Both the position numbers and the translations under genes were made by a program. A stretch of 64,000 nt of DNA from Clostridium sp. MB40-C1 (GTDB taxonomy: Bacteria; Bacillota; Clostridia; Clostridiales; Clostridiaceae). How positions within the stretch are numbered: the first letter of the stretch is position 1; every line of letters starts with the position of its first letter. This document shows positions 41,938 through 51,761 of this stretch, piece by piece. The notes under the pieces were generated by a model. That model did no database searches. It saw only the letters and a program-made list of their open reading frames with translations, and was not told the origin of the DNA. The DNA lies in assembly GCF_030913655.1 (NCBI RefSeq), contig NZ_CP133189.1:558001-622000 (forward strand). The letters run 5' to 3'.

Positions 41938-41954
41938 ATGATTGATAAAACAGT

Positions 41955-41966
41955 GCAAACGTTTGC
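41955..41966. promoter_or_regulatory. MalR-type operator between debranching and GH15 genes
   Basis: GCAAACGTTTGC is a perfect 12-bp palindrome just after the GH15 promoter, placed to block transcription. It may serve both divergent genes. Confidence 0.8.
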
Positions 41967-42099
41967 GCAATTTTGCATATGAGTTAAGAATTAATTTTAG
42001 TTAGGTTGTGATAAGAAGTCATGAAAAAATAAATTTAAAAAGCAAATAATTAGCTTATGGTTTATTTTAAGTAATAAAATATATAGCAGGAGGTGTTTT

Positions 42100-44028
42100 A
42101 TGAATAAAAAGGCATATTTGATAGATGGTGTAATTGGAAATTCAAAATTATTATTGTCTATGCATAAAAATGGACAGATAAGTAGAATGTGGTGGCCATC
42201 TATTGATTTGTATCAGCATGCAGATGAAATATCTGATGGAATTTATGTAGAAAACTCTAGAGATATGCTATGGAGGAATGAAGGAGAATGGAAATATTCT
42301 CAAGAATACATTAGTGATACAAACATACTTAAAAGTAAAGCTTTACATTTAAAATATAATATTCAAATTGAATCAATAGACTTTTGTACACCAAGACAAG
42401 ATATTGTGGTGAAAAAGTATATAGTTAAGAACAATGCCCCAAAGGCATTAAACTTAAAATTTATATTTAAATCAGGATTTGCTATTAAAGATAGTATTAA
42501 ATTTAATTCTTTGTATTTTGACAAAGAAAACGACGCCTTGGTTCATTATAAACAGGATTATGTTTTGGCAGTAGGAAGTTCTGAAAAAATAAGTGAGTAT
42601 ACAGTTTCAAATGCAAAAGATCAAGCTGAACTTGGAAAACTGAACGGCAATGATACTGCTCAAGGAAGAGAAGGAGCCTTATTATTTCAATTAAACAAAG
42701 TAGATTCTGGTGAGGAAAAAGTAATTACCATTTTTATTACTCCAGGAAGAAATAAAGAAGATGCTTTGAGGCTACTTCAAAAGGCAAAAAAATTGAAGAC
42801 AGAAAAACTTTATTTTGATACAGAGCAATATTGGAAGAAATACTTAAATCAAGGTAAAAAAATAGATATAGGAAATGATAGGTTACAAAATCTGTATAAA
42901 AGATCTCTTTTAGCAATAGCATTGATGTATAACAAAGAGACTGGTGGATTTTTAGCAGCTCCAGAGTTTGACGAGTACATAACCCAAAGTGGGGGTTATG
43001 GATTTTGCTGGCCAAGAGACGGTGCATTCATAGCAAACGCAATGTTAAAAGCAGGATATGAAAACATGAGTAAGAATTTTTATGAATGGGCAGTGAATGT
43101 TCAGGAAAAGGAAGGATTTTGGGATCAAAGGTATTATATGAGTGGATTAAAAGCACCTACTTGGGGAATGCAAATAGATGAGACAGCTTCTGTTGTTTGG
43201 GGGATGAATGAATACTATAAACAAATAGGTGATAATGAATTTATTAAATATATATGGGATAGTGTGTATAGAGCAGCGGAATTTTTATGCAATAGCATAG
43301 ATTCAGAAACAAACCTGCCAATACCTACCATGGATTTATGGGAAGAAAGGAAAGGAGAACATACTTATTCTTGTGCTGCAGTTGAAGCAGGTCTTAGAGG
43401 AGCAGCTAATATAGCTAAAGAATTGGGATATAATGAATACGAAAAAAAATGGAAAATATGTTCTGAAAAAATTAAAGAATCTATAGAAAATAATTTATGG
43501 AATGATGGAAAACAAAGTTTTTACAGAGGAATAAAACTTTGTATCAATAAAGATGAATATGAGCGACTTGAGAGTTCTAATGAAAAGGTATACTACTATT
43601 TAAAAGATGGAAGATATCATGAGTATGTAAAATATTATGATGATGTAGTAGATGTTTCACTTTTAGGAATAAGTTATCCTTTTAAAACTTTAGAAGATAC
43701 CAATGAAAAAATGATTAAACAAGGAGAGGCGGTAGAAAAATATTTATGGGTAAATAAAGTTGGAGGAATAAAAAGGTATGAAAATGATGTTTATATAGGG
43801 GGAAATCCTTGGATTTTAACAACTTTATGGTTAGCAATCCATTATAATAATGTAGGAAATAGAGAGAAAGCCCAAAAATTAGTGCAGTGGGCAGTAGAAC
43901 ATAGGACATATTTAGATTTGTTACCAGAGCAGATAGATAAAGAAAGTGGTGAAATAGCTTGGGTTGTACCTTTAGCTTGGTCACATGCAATGTTTATACT
44001 TTCTATGTTAGAAGTATATGACAACTAA
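42100..44028 (+). CDS. GH15 glucoamylase-like glycosidase
   Basis: The 642-residue protein has an N-terminal beta-sandwich (about 1-250) and an (alpha/alpha)6 catalytic barrel (about 265-640) of GH15. GYGFCWPRDGAFIA is the substrate-binding signature, PTMDLWEER contains the likely general acid Glu, and LLPEQIDKESGEIAWVVPL the likely base Glu. It releases beta-glucose from non-reducing ends of malto-oligosaccharides, or may act on isomalto-type or trehalose-like substrates. No signal peptide, so cytoplasmic. RBS AGGAGG. The phosphorylase follows 72 bp downstream in the same operon. Confidence 0.92.
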   Translation: MNKKAYLIDGVIGNSKLLLSMHKNGQISRMWWPSIDLYQHADEISDGIYVENSRDMLWRNEGEWKYSQEYISDTNILKSKALHLKYNIQIESIDFCTPRQDIVVKKYIVKNNAPKALNLKFIFKSGFAIKDSIKFNSLYFDKENDALVHYKQDYVLAVGSSEKISEYTVSNAKDQAELGKLNGNDTAQGREGALLFQLNKVDSGEEKVITIFITPGRNKEDALRLLQKAKKLKTEKLYFDTEQYWKKYLNQGKKIDIGNDRLQNLYKRSLLAIALMYNKETGGFLAAPEFDEYITQSGGYGFCWPRDGAFIANAMLKAGYENMSKNFYEWAVNVQEKEGFWDQRYYMSGLKAPTWGMQIDETASVVWGMNEYYKQIGDNEFIKYIWDSVYRAAEFLCNSIDSETNLPIPTMDLWEERKGEHTYSCAAVEAGLRGAANIAKELGYNEYEKKWKICSEKIKESIENNLWNDGKQSFYRGIKLCINKDEYERLESSNEKVYYYLKDGRYHEYVKYYDDVVDVSLLGISYPFKTLEDTNEKMIKQGEAVEKYLWVNKVGGIKRYENDVYIGGNPWILTTLWLAIHYNNVGNREKAQKLVQWAVEHRTYLDLLPEQIDKESGEIAWVVPLAWSHAMFILSMLEVYDN

Positions 44029-44100
44029 ATTAGGCAATAAAATGTAATAATTATAAGTGTATATAGTAAAAAAATTAATATTTTGGAGGAGTGAATTTAT

Positions 44101-45720
44101 ATGAGTAAAGGTAAATATCCTAATGTTGCATATTTATGTATGGAATATGGTTTAGAGTCTGACTTTAAGATATATGCTGGAGGTCTTGGAATTTTAGCAG
44201 GAGATTATTTAAAAGGAGCAAAAGATTTAAATGTACCAATAATAGGTATAGGAATAAAATGGAAACAAGGATATTCAGACCAAAGAATAGATAAAAAGGG
44301 GATGGCTTATGATTCATATCATAACAATGTTTATAGTGACTTAGAAGATACAGGTGTAAAGGTTGCTGTAAAAATAAGAAAAAGAGATGTTGTATGTAAG
44401 GTTTGGAAAACTGAACAATATGGAAATAATCCTATTTATCTGTTAGATACAGACATACCAGAAAATAATGGTGATGATAGATGGATAACAGGACAACTAT
44501 ATGGATGGTTTAAAGAAGAAAGAATTGCTCAGGAAATAGTTTTAGGAATTGGGGGAATTAAATTATTAAGAGAACTTCAACTACCTGTAGATGTATATCA
44601 TTTCAATGAAGGACATGCAGTGTTAGCTGCTTTTGAATTAATAAAAGAGAGAATGGAAAGTGGATATACTTTTGAAGAAGCATGGAAAAAGACTAGAGAA
44701 GAGATTGTATTTACAACTCACACACCTATAATTCAAGGGAATGAATCACATACAATTGAAGCTTTAGAATATATGGGAGCTTTTAATGGACTTACTAAAG
44801 AACAAATAATTAGGATTGGTGGAGAACCATTTAATATGACTGTTGCCGCATTGAGACTTTCTAGAAAATCTAATGCAGTTTCAAAGCTTCATGCAACAAC
44901 TTCCAATAAAATGTGGAAAATAATATCAGGAAGAAGCGAAATAACAGGAATAACAAATGCAATACATGTTCCAACATGGGTGGACGAAAGAATATTGAAT
45001 GTTGAGAAAGACAGTAATAAATTATGGAAAGCTCATATGGAAATAAAGAAAGACACAATAAATTTTATAAAGGATAGAACAGGAATAAAATTAGATGAAA
45101 ATAAGCTTTTAATTGGTTTCTCAAGAAGAGCAGCTACTTATAAGAGAAGTGATTTAATATTTAAAGATAAAAACATAATAGAACCTTTACTTAAAGAGGG
45201 AAAGATACAAATTGCTTTTTCAGGGAAGGCTCATCCATTAGATGATACAGGAAAACAAATAGTTCAGAATCTTGTGGAAATGATGAATAAATATCCAAAT
45301 GCTGTAGTATTTCTTGAAAATTATGATATGAGCATAGGAGCAGCACTTACAAGGGGATGCGATATATGGTTAAACAATCCAAGAAGACCTTTGGAAGCTA
45401 GTGGTACATCTGGTATGAAAGCGGCTATGAATGGAGTATTAAACTGTTCAATACTAGATGGTTGGTGGCCTGAAGCATGTGTTGATGGAGTAAATGGATG
45501 GCAGCTTGGAGATGGATTTGAAAGTGATAATATAGAGGAATTAGATAGACATGATTTGACAGCATTATATGATGTATTAATAAATAAAATTGTTCCAACT
45601 TATTACAACAACAGAGAAAAGTGGATAGAAATGATGATGCAAAGTATAGCTACAACTAAGGATAGTTTTTCTGTAAATAGAATGATAAAAGAATATTATG
45701 AAAAACTTTATATTAAGTAG
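44101..45720 (+). CDS. glgP: Alpha-glucan phosphorylase (GT35, short type)
   Basis: 539 residues, the length of the short TIGR02094-type alpha-glucan phosphorylases and well below the ~800 of classical GlgP. It releases glucose 1-phosphate from maltodextrin or glycogen by phosphorolysis. Key features are FNEGHAVLAAFELI, TTHTPIIQGNE, GFSRRAATYKR, and the pyridoxal-phosphate lysine in ASGTSGMKAAMNG (K440). RBS GGAGG is at 44083-44087. It follows the GH15 gene and precedes the ABC ATPase, and feeds the glucose-1-phosphate mutase encoded at 53630. Confidence 0.93.
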   Translation: MSKGKYPNVAYLCMEYGLESDFKIYAGGLGILAGDYLKGAKDLNVPIIGIGIKWKQGYSDQRIDKKGMAYDSYHNNVYSDLEDTGVKVAVKIRKRDVVCKVWKTEQYGNNPIYLLDTDIPENNGDDRWITGQLYGWFKEERIAQEIVLGIGGIKLLRELQLPVDVYHFNEGHAVLAAFELIKERMESGYTFEEAWKKTREEIVFTTHTPIIQGNESHTIEALEYMGAFNGLTKEQIIRIGGEPFNMTVAALRLSRKSNAVSKLHATTSNKMWKIISGRSEITGITNAIHVPTWVDERILNVEKDSNKLWKAHMEIKKDTINFIKDRTGIKLDENKLLIGFSRRAATYKRSDLIFKDKNIIEPLLKEGKIQIAFSGKAHPLDDTGKQIVQNLVEMMNKYPNAVVFLENYDMSIGAALTRGCDIWLNNPRRPLEASGTSGMKAAMNGVLNCSILDGWWPEACVDGVNGWQLGDGFESDNIEELDRHDLTALYDVLINKIVPTYYNNREKWIEMMMQSIATTKDSFSVNRMIKEYYEKLYIK

Positions 45721-45798
45721 ATAGTAAATATTTTAAGAAGTAAAGTTAAATAGATTTAGTAAGGTCTATCCTAATCTACATTATAGGGGGGAATGAAT

Positions 45799-46917
45799 AT
45801 GGCAGATGTTGTTTTGAAAAATATACAAAAGCAATATAGTGGAAATGATAAATTAACAGTAAAGGATTTTAATATAGATATAAAAGATAAAGAATTTGTT
45901 GTTTTAGTAGGACCTTCAGGTTGTGGTAAATCAACAACACTTAGGATGATTGCAGGTCTTGAAGATATAACCTCAGGAGAATTATATATTGATGGTAAAC
46001 TAATAAATGATTTTTCTCCAAAAGATAGAGATATAGCTATGGTTTTTCAGGATTATGCACTATATCCTCATATGACTGTATATGAAAATATGGCTTTTGG
46101 ATTGAAGTTAAGAAAGACACCGAAAGATATTATTGATAAAAAAGTAAATGAAGCAGCTAAAATATTGGGTTTGGAAAGTGAGCTTAAGAAGAAACCAAAA
46201 CATTTGTCAGGTGGTCAGAGACAGAGAGTTGCATTAGGACGTGCCATAGTTAGAAATCCAAAAGTATTTTTAATGGATGAACCTTTATCAAATTTGGATG
46301 CAAAACTAAGAGTTGAAATGAGATCACAAATTACAAAATTGCATAAGGAACTTCAAACTACATTTATATATGTTACTCATGATCAAACAGAGGCTATGAC
46401 TATGGGAACAAGGATTGTAATAATGAAAGATGGAGATGTTATGCAAATAGATACCCCACAAAATGCATATGAACATCCTAATAATTTATTTGTAGCTCAA
46501 TTTATTGGAAGCCCTCAAATGAATATTATTAAAGGAAAGGTTGTAGAAGAAAATGGAAGGATTATAATTGATGTTTGTAACAAATTAAAAGTAGAACTAC
46601 TTCCATATATGCAAGGAATGTTAGAGGAAAAAGGATATTTGGATAATGATGTATATTTAGGTATAAGACCTGAATACATTTCAGAAACAGAAGAATCTTC
46701 ATTAGAAAATAAATTTACAGTAATAAAAAGTAAGGTGGAAATGGCTGAAATGATGGGATTTGAGACATATATTCATTTCAATTTAGGGGGGAATAAGCTT
46801 ATAGCTCGTGTGAATTCCAGTAATAGCAAAAGTATAGATGAAGAGATTTTTTTAAAAATACCAGCACAAAATATTCATTTATTTGATGTTAGTACAGAAA
46901 AAATTATTACAAGTTAA
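45799..46917 (+). CDS. Sugar ABC transporter ATP-binding protein (MsmX/UgpC type)
   Basis: About 372 residues: an ABC domain (1-240) with Walker A GPSGCGKST (38-46), signature LSGGQRQRVALGRA, Walker B FLMDEPLSNLDAKL and switch VTHDQTEA, then a C-terminal MalK/UgpC regulatory TOBE domain. It energises carbohydrate importers and probably serves the MalEFG-like system here. I use ATG 45799 because AGGGGGG lies 8 nt ahead; ATG 45793 is only 2 nt from it. It sits between phosphorylase and regulator, separated from the permease genes by the lacI gene. Confidence 0.94.
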   Translation: MADVVLKNIQKQYSGNDKLTVKDFNIDIKDKEFVVLVGPSGCGKSTTLRMIAGLEDITSGELYIDGKLINDFSPKDRDIAMVFQDYALYPHMTVYENMAFGLKLRKTPKDIIDKKVNEAAKILGLESELKKKPKHLSGGQRQRVALGRAIVRNPKVFLMDEPLSNLDAKLRVEMRSQITKLHKELQTTFIYVTHDQTEAMTMGTRIVIMKDGDVMQIDTPQNAYEHPNNLFVAQFIGSPQMNIIKGKVVEENGRIIIDVCNKLKVELLPYMQGMLEEKGYLDNDVYLGIRPEYISETEESSLENKFTVIKSKVEMAEMMGFETYIHFNLGGNKLIARVNSSNSKSIDEEIFLKIPAQNIHLFDVSTEKIITS

Positions 46918-47083
46918 ATATTAAGTTTAAAGAAGTATTTTAAATAAATTGATAATATATTATATAATTATAGTTTATATAGATTGTTTTAAAGTTATAA
47001 ATTAATGTTGTATGTAATAAGAATTTATATGATAAAATAGTATATATAGTATAACTATAAATTATTAAGAAATTGGTGGTAAA

Positions 47084-48097
47084 ATGGTTACTATTAAACA
47101 AATTGCAGAAAAAGCAGGGGTTTCACCATCTACTGTTTCTAGGGTGATATCAAATGATTCTAGAATAAGTGAAGCAACGAAAAATAAAATAAAAAAAATA
47201 ATGGTAGAAATGAATTATCATCCAAATGCAATAGCACGTAGTTTAGTTTCAAAAACGACTAAAACCATAGGTGTTATTATGCCTTATTCAGCAGATCAAG
47301 CATTTTTAAATCCTTTTTTTATAGAAGCTATAAGAGGGATATCTAAATATACTTATAATGAGGATTATTGCATATTAATTACTAATGGATTTACAGTTCA
47401 AGAGCAAATAAAATCACTTCATTCCCTTGTGTTTGGAAGAAGGGTTGATGGAATCATCTTAATGTATTCAAAAGCAAATGATTCTGTATTAGAAGAACTT
47501 GAAAATAGTAAGATACCATTCTGCATGATAGGTAGACCTGTTGAATATAATGATATAAATTATGTGGATAATGATAATATTTTAGCAGCATATAAAGCAA
47601 CCAAATATTTAATAGATATGGGGCATAGCAAAATTGGTCTTTTGAATGGATCTTTGGATTTTACTGTGTGTGTGGATAGATATAAAGGATTTAAAAAAGC
47701 TTTAGAAGAAAATAATATACCTATTATAGATGACATAGTTGTTTCCCTAGAATTTTTACAAGAAGATGGGTATAAAGGTATGAAAAAGATTTTACAATCA
47801 TCACATAACCCTACAGCTGTGCTAGCAACAGACGATTTATTAGCTTTTGGAGCTATAAGAGCTGCTGGAGAAATGGGTGTTAAAGTTCCTGAGGATATAT
47901 CTATAATTGGGTTTAATAATATCCCTTTATCAGAATTAATATTCCCATCATTAACTTCTGTAGATATAAATAGTTATAAAATAGGAGCTACAGCAGCACA
48001 ACTTGTTTTAGAAAAAATAAAAGGAGATATAAAGTCAAAAAGTAGAATAGTAGATACTGAACTTATTATAAGAAATTCAGTTTGTCCAAAATGTTAA
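47084..48097 (+). CDS. LacI-family transcriptional regulator (MalR-like)
   Basis: The 337-residue repressor has an N-terminal lambda-type HTH (TIKQIAEKAGVSPSTVSRVI, residues 3-22) with a hinge helix ending HPNAIARSL, and a periplasmic-binding-protein-like effector domain (about 60-330) with typical VLATDDLLAFGAIRA and PSLTSVDI segments. The operators CAAACGTTTG/GCAAACGATTGA around the cluster are its probable targets and the effector is likely a maltodextrin or maltose. RBS GGTGG; start ATG 47084. It lies upstream of and apparently separate from malE, with an inverted repeat between them. Confidence 0.9.
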   Translation: MVTIKQIAEKAGVSPSTVSRVISNDSRISEATKNKIKKIMVEMNYHPNAIARSLVSKTTKTIGVIMPYSADQAFLNPFFIEAIRGISKYTYNEDYCILITNGFTVQEQIKSLHSLVFGRRVDGIILMYSKANDSVLEELENSKIPFCMIGRPVEYNDINYVDNDNILAAYKATKYLIDMGHSKIGLLNGSLDFTVCVDRYKGFKKALEENNIPIIDDIVVSLEFLQEDGYKGMKKILQSSHNPTAVLATDDLLAFGAIRAAGEMGVKVPEDISIIGFNNIPLSELIFPSLTSVDINSYKIGATAAQLVLEKIKGDIKSKSRIVDTELIIRNSVCPKC

Positions 48098-48105
48098 AAA
48101 ACAAG

Positions 48106-48159
48106 TCATGTTGAAAATTACAACATAAATTAAATAATAGAAATGGATTTTCAACATGA
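48106..48159. terminator. 13-bp inverted repeat after the regulator gene
   Basis: TCATGTTGAAAAT and ATTTTCAACATGA enclose 28 bases with no strong T-tract. It could be a weak terminator or a regulatory hairpin. Confidence 0.5.
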
Positions 48160-48202
48160 TGAAATTAATCTAAAGGGGTTAACTAATATTTTATAGACTA
48201 AT

Positions 48203-48214
48203 GCAAACGATTGA
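48203..48214. promoter_or_regulatory. MalR-type operator 1 ahead of the binding-protein gene
   Basis: GCAAACGATTGA is the exact inverse complement of operator 2 at 48248-48259; centres are 45 bp apart. Two sites on one regulatory region allow repression by looping. Confidence 0.8.
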
Positions 48215-48247
48215 TTAACTAATAAGTAAAAATTTTTTTGAATTTGT

Positions 48248-48259
48248 TCAATCGTTTGC
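48248..48259. promoter_or_regulatory. MalR-type operator 2 ahead of the binding-protein gene
   Basis: TCAATCGTTTGC, followed by GC, lies 41 bp before the ATG at 48301 and pairs in sequence with operator 1. Confidence 0.8.
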
Positions 48260-48300
48260 GCAAATTTAAAATATAATTTATAAAATAGGAGGGTTAAGTT

Positions 48301-49563
48301 ATGGGTAAACACTTAAAAAGAGCAGTGTCTCTAGTAACAGGATTAATTGTAGCTAGTAGCATTTTTGCAGGATGTGGTTCTAATGCTGATAACAAAGCTA
48401 AGGAGACCAGTTCAAGTGGGGAAACAGTAAAATTATCATTCTGGCATGGATGGACTGGAGCAGAAGAAAAAGCATTAGGAGAAATTATTAAAAAATTTGA
48501 AGCTAAAAATCCAAATGTAAAAGTTGAAACTCTACCTACACCTTTTGATAAATTAAATGAAAAACTTAAAGCATCATTACCAACAAATGAATCACCAGAT
48601 TTATTTTTAGGACCAAATGATTGGATAGGAACTTTTGCTACATTAAATCAGTTAGAAGAAGTTGATTCATATATAAGTGATGTTAAAGATAATTATCTAC
48701 CAAATGCATTAGAAGCTGGTAAATTTAATGGCAAGCAGTATGCTTTCCCTGACTCTGTTAAAACATATGTATTAATATATAACAAGGATTTAGTTCCTAA
48801 TCCACCTAAGACAATAGAAGAAATGAGAAAAATAGCAAAACAAAATACTAAATCTGGAAAATATGGGTTGGTATTTGATATTACTAACTTTTATTATGAT
48901 TATGCATTCTTTGCAGGATATGGAGGAAAAGTATTTAAAGACGAAAAAGGAACAATAGATTTCAGTCAAAAGGGAGTTGTTGATTCAATAAATTTATTAA
49001 ATGATATAAAAAATAAAGACAAGGTTACTATAAAAGATTTTGACTACAATGTAATGATGGATTTAATGCAAACTGGTAAAGCTTCCATGATAATAAATGG
49101 ACCATGGTGCTTTGGAGACTTAGATAAAGCAGTTAAAGAAGGAAAAGGATTAAAAAATTGGGGAGCAGTTAAGTTGCCTGTAATAGAAGAAGGAAAACCA
49201 TTAAAACCATATATGGGTACAGAAATGTTGTTTATGGCAAAAAACGGTAAACACAAAGAAGAGGCAGTAAAATTTATTAAGTTTATGACTTCTGTAGAAT
49301 CTCAAGAGTTTATGAATAAACAAGCAGGACATGTTCCAGCAAATGTTAAAGTAAATGTTGGTGATGATTGGAAAACAAAAATAATTCTTGAACAAGTAAA
49401 AGAAGCAGACCCAATGCCAAATATTGCTGAAATGGGACAGGTTTGGGATCCAGCAAAAGAAATGTATAGTAACGTATTTACAGGAAAATCAACACCAGAA
49501 AAATCAATAAAAGATACTCAAGACAAGATAACTAAATTAATAAATTCTATGCATGGTGAATAA
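48301..49563 (+). CDS. malE: Maltodextrin-binding lipoprotein of an ABC importer
   Basis: The 420-residue solute-binding protein of ABC cluster A has a signal peptide and lipobox ending FAGC (C25). The core KLSFWHGWTGAEEKALGEII and later NPPKTIEEM segments belong to the maltose/maltodextrin-binding family. It is anchored to the outer membrane face and delivers sugar to MalF/MalG. RBS GGAGG. Two MalR-type operators lie upstream. A 96-bp palindrome separates it from the permease genes, so binding protein could be made in excess of permease. Substrate inferred from the neighbouring glucan enzymes. Confidence 0.92.
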   Translation: MGKHLKRAVSLVTGLIVASSIFAGCGSNADNKAKETSSSGETVKLSFWHGWTGAEEKALGEIIKKFEAKNPNVKVETLPTPFDKLNEKLKASLPTNESPDLFLGPNDWIGTFATLNQLEEVDSYISDVKDNYLPNALEAGKFNGKQYAFPDSVKTYVLIYNKDLVPNPPKTIEEMRKIAKQNTKSGKYGLVFDITNFYYDYAFFAGYGGKVFKDEKGTIDFSQKGVVDSINLLNDIKNKDKVTIKDFDYNVMMDLMQTGKASMIINGPWCFGDLDKAVKEGKGLKNWGAVKLPVIEEGKPLKPYMGTEMLFMAKNGKHKEEAVKFIKFMTSVESQEFMNKQAGHVPANVKVNVGDDWKTKIILEQVKEADPMPNIAEMGQVWDPAKEMYSNVFTGKSTPEKSIKDTQDKITKLINSMHGE

Positions 49564-49642
49564 CTAAATGTAGTATTGATATTGATGTATTTGTTAACTT
49601 AAGAACTTATATTTATACTATGTTGATGACAAAGTAGGAGAA

Positions 49643-49739
49643 GGAGCTGTTGTGCTAATAATAAATTCTACGATATATTGTGTTAAATTTAAACTTTCAA
49701 AACAGTATATTGTATGTAAATTTCTTAATGCGACAGCCC
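49643..49739. repeat. 96-bp palindromic repeat, copy 3, between malE and malF
   Basis: GGAGCTGTTGTGCTAATA at the left and TTAATGCGACAGCCC at the right; the left arm has drifted from GGGCTGTCGCA. It is inserted in the 237-bp gap inside the importer operon, and could form a hairpin in the mRNA. Confidence 0.85.
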
Positions 49740-49800
49740 CTTTATAGTTTGCTATTAATCCTATATTTTAATTAACATTCATTAATAGGGGGATGGATTA

Positions 49801-50748
49801 ATGAGGACTAGTTTAAATAAAAATCAAGATATTAAATATGTAAAAAAAGAAACCTTATGGCATAAAATAAAGAAAAATAAAATTGCTTATGCATATATTT
49901 TGCCATCTACACTTGTAGTAGTAATTTTTTCATTAATACCTATCTTATATGGCGTAAGTTTAGCATTTACTAATAGCAATATATACACAATGTCAAGTAA
50001 TTCAGTAAAGTTTGTGGGATTAAAGAATTTTATTAAGATTTTCAAGGGAATGGATCGGGAATTTGTAACAATATTATTAAGGACAATAGTATGGACTATA
50101 GTCAATGTTTTCTTCCATGTTTCTATAGGGCTTTCCCTAGCATTGTTATTAAATAAAAAAGGTCTTAGATTTAAAAAATTGTATAGAATTTTACTAATAC
50201 TTCCTTGGGCAGTTCCTCAATTAGTTACATGTCTTATATGGAAAATAATGTTTAATTATGATATTGGTATGATAAATCAAATACTTACTAAGATAGGATT
50301 AGCTAAAGTACCTTGGCTTAATGATCCTAAGATGGCTTTTATAGCAATAATAATGGTTAATGTATGGCTTGGAGTACCATTTATGATGATGGTAGCGACT
50401 GGTGCACTTCAAAGCATATCAGATAATTTTTATGAAGCAGCTAATATAGAGGGTGCCTCTTGGTGGCAGAAGTTTAGGTATATTACACTTCCAATGATTA
50501 AACCAGCAATGGTTCCAGCTATAACCCTTGGCTTTATATGGACATTTACAAATTTCAATGTTGCATATTTAGTAACAAAAGGAGAACCTAATAGAGCAAC
50601 TGAATTAATTCAAACGTACACATATAACCAAATGACAGCAGGAAACTATTCTAAAGCAGCAGCATATGGTGTTATAGTGTTTGCTATATTATTTATACTA
50701 AATTTAATTAATACTAAGATAAGTAATATATTTGAGGAGGATAATTAA
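49801..50748 (+). CDS. malF: Maltodextrin ABC transporter permease MalF-like
   Basis: A 315-residue integral membrane protein with six hydrophobic helices. The EAA loop that docks the ATPase is visible as YEAANIEGASWWQKFRYITLP. It is of the short MalF/UgpA class without the large periplasmic insertion of E. coli MalF. RBS GGGGG lies just before ATG 49801. It is followed immediately by the second permease gene, whose RBS is inside its last codons, and together they form the channel for sugar delivered by the lipoprotein. Confidence 0.92.
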   Translation: MRTSLNKNQDIKYVKKETLWHKIKKNKIAYAYILPSTLVVVIFSLIPILYGVSLAFTNSNIYTMSSNSVKFVGLKNFIKIFKGMDREFVTILLRTIVWTIVNVFFHVSIGLSLALLLNKKGLRFKKLYRILLILPWAVPQLVTCLIWKIMFNYDIGMINQILTKIGLAKVPWLNDPKMAFIAIIMVNVWLGVPFMMMVATGALQSISDNFYEAANIEGASWWQKFRYITLPMIKPAMVPAITLGFIWTFTNFNVAYLVTKGEPNRATELIQTYTYNQMTAGNYSKAAAYGVIVFAILFILNLINTKISNIFEEDN

Positions 50749-50749
50749 A

Positions 50750-51619
50750 ATGGAAAGTCAAATAAAAAAATCTGCAAGGAGAAAAAAGCTTGGTCGTATA
50801 GATCACTTTTTTACACATATAGTTTTAATTATAATAACTATAATTACATTGATACCTATATGGTGGATAGTAACCACATCAATAGATGGTAAAGCAGTTG
50901 GACTTTCCGCTTCTTCAATAAAGTTATTTCCTCATAGTTTTTCTCTTAAAAATTATGTTCAAGTTTTTAATAATCCTAATTTTTTAACATGGGTAAAAAA
51001 CAGTATAATATTTTCAGTAGTAACTACTTTAATAGTAATGTCTTTAGTTTCTCTTGGAGCATATGCTTATTCTAGATTTAACTTTCCAGGTAAAAAAGCA
51101 GGTATGATGTTTTTCCTTATAGTTATGATGCTTCCTATTACAACAGCATTATTACCTCAATATTTATTGATGTTGAAATTGAATTTAGTAGGCAAATATA
51201 TAGGAATTATTTTAATATATACAGCAGGGAATATGACTTTTGGGATTTGGAATTTAAAGGGGTATTTTGATACTGTTCCAAAGTCTCTAGAAGAAGCTGC
51301 AATAGTGGATGGTGCATCAAGAGCACAAGTTTTTACTCAAATTATACTTCCTCTTGCAGCCCCAGCTATAGCTGTTACAGCATTAATAGTTTTTACAGCA
51401 GTATGGACAGAATTTGCTACAGCATTTATGTTTGTTAAGTCATCTAGTCAATACACATTAGCTATGGGACTTTATAAATGGGCATCTGATGCTAATAATA
51501 TACCATATCCTTTATTTTGTGCAGGATCAATGGTAGTTGCTGCTCCTATATCAATATTATTTATGGTATTTCAAAAATATATAGTTTCTGGATTAACAGT
51601 AGGAGGAGTAAAAGGCTGA
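50750..51619 (+). CDS. malG: Maltodextrin ABC transporter permease MalG-like
   Basis: About 289 residues with six hydrophobic helices and the EAA loop LEEAAIVDGASRAQVFTQIILP. The C-terminus ends with VSGLTVGGVKG, typical of MalG-type permeases. I use ATG 50750 because GAGGAGG lies 9 nt ahead; a longer ORF from 50732 would overlap malF by 17 bases and lacks an RBS. It completes the importer malEFG. A gap with an inverted repeat and a terminator follows. Confidence 0.92.
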   Translation: MESQIKKSARRKKLGRIDHFFTHIVLIIITIITLIPIWWIVTTSIDGKAVGLSASSIKLFPHSFSLKNYVQVFNNPNFLTWVKNSIIFSVVTTLIVMSLVSLGAYAYSRFNFPGKKAGMMFFLIVMMLPITTALLPQYLLMLKLNLVGKYIGIILIYTAGNMTFGIWNLKGYFDTVPKSLEEAAIVDGASRAQVFTQIILPLAAPAIAVTALIVFTAVWTEFATAFMFVKSSSQYTLAMGLYKWASDANNIPYPLFCAGSMVVAAPISILFMVFQKYIVSGLTVGGVKG

Positions 51620-51681
51620 TTTAATAGTATACTGATAAAAAATATATTTATAGTATAATAGCTATATTTTGATATGAAGGG

Positions 51682-51740
51682 GAATTTTAACTTCTTTAAA
51701 GTGAAACCTTGTAATTTAATAAGAATTAATGTTAAAATTC
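51682..51740. promoter_or_regulatory. 10-bp inverted repeat downstream of malG
   Basis: GAATTTTAAC and GTTAAAATTC are separated by 39 bases in the gap before the terminator at 51762. The rest of this 328-bp gap is AT-rich with no ORF. Confidence 0.4.
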
Positions 51741-51761
51741 TTTATATAGATATATTCTGAA

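Noticed and set aside
41802-41978. N-terminal extension of the debranching ORF up to 41978
   Set aside because: The extension overlaps the operator/promoter and has no RBS; GGAGG precedes ATG 41801.
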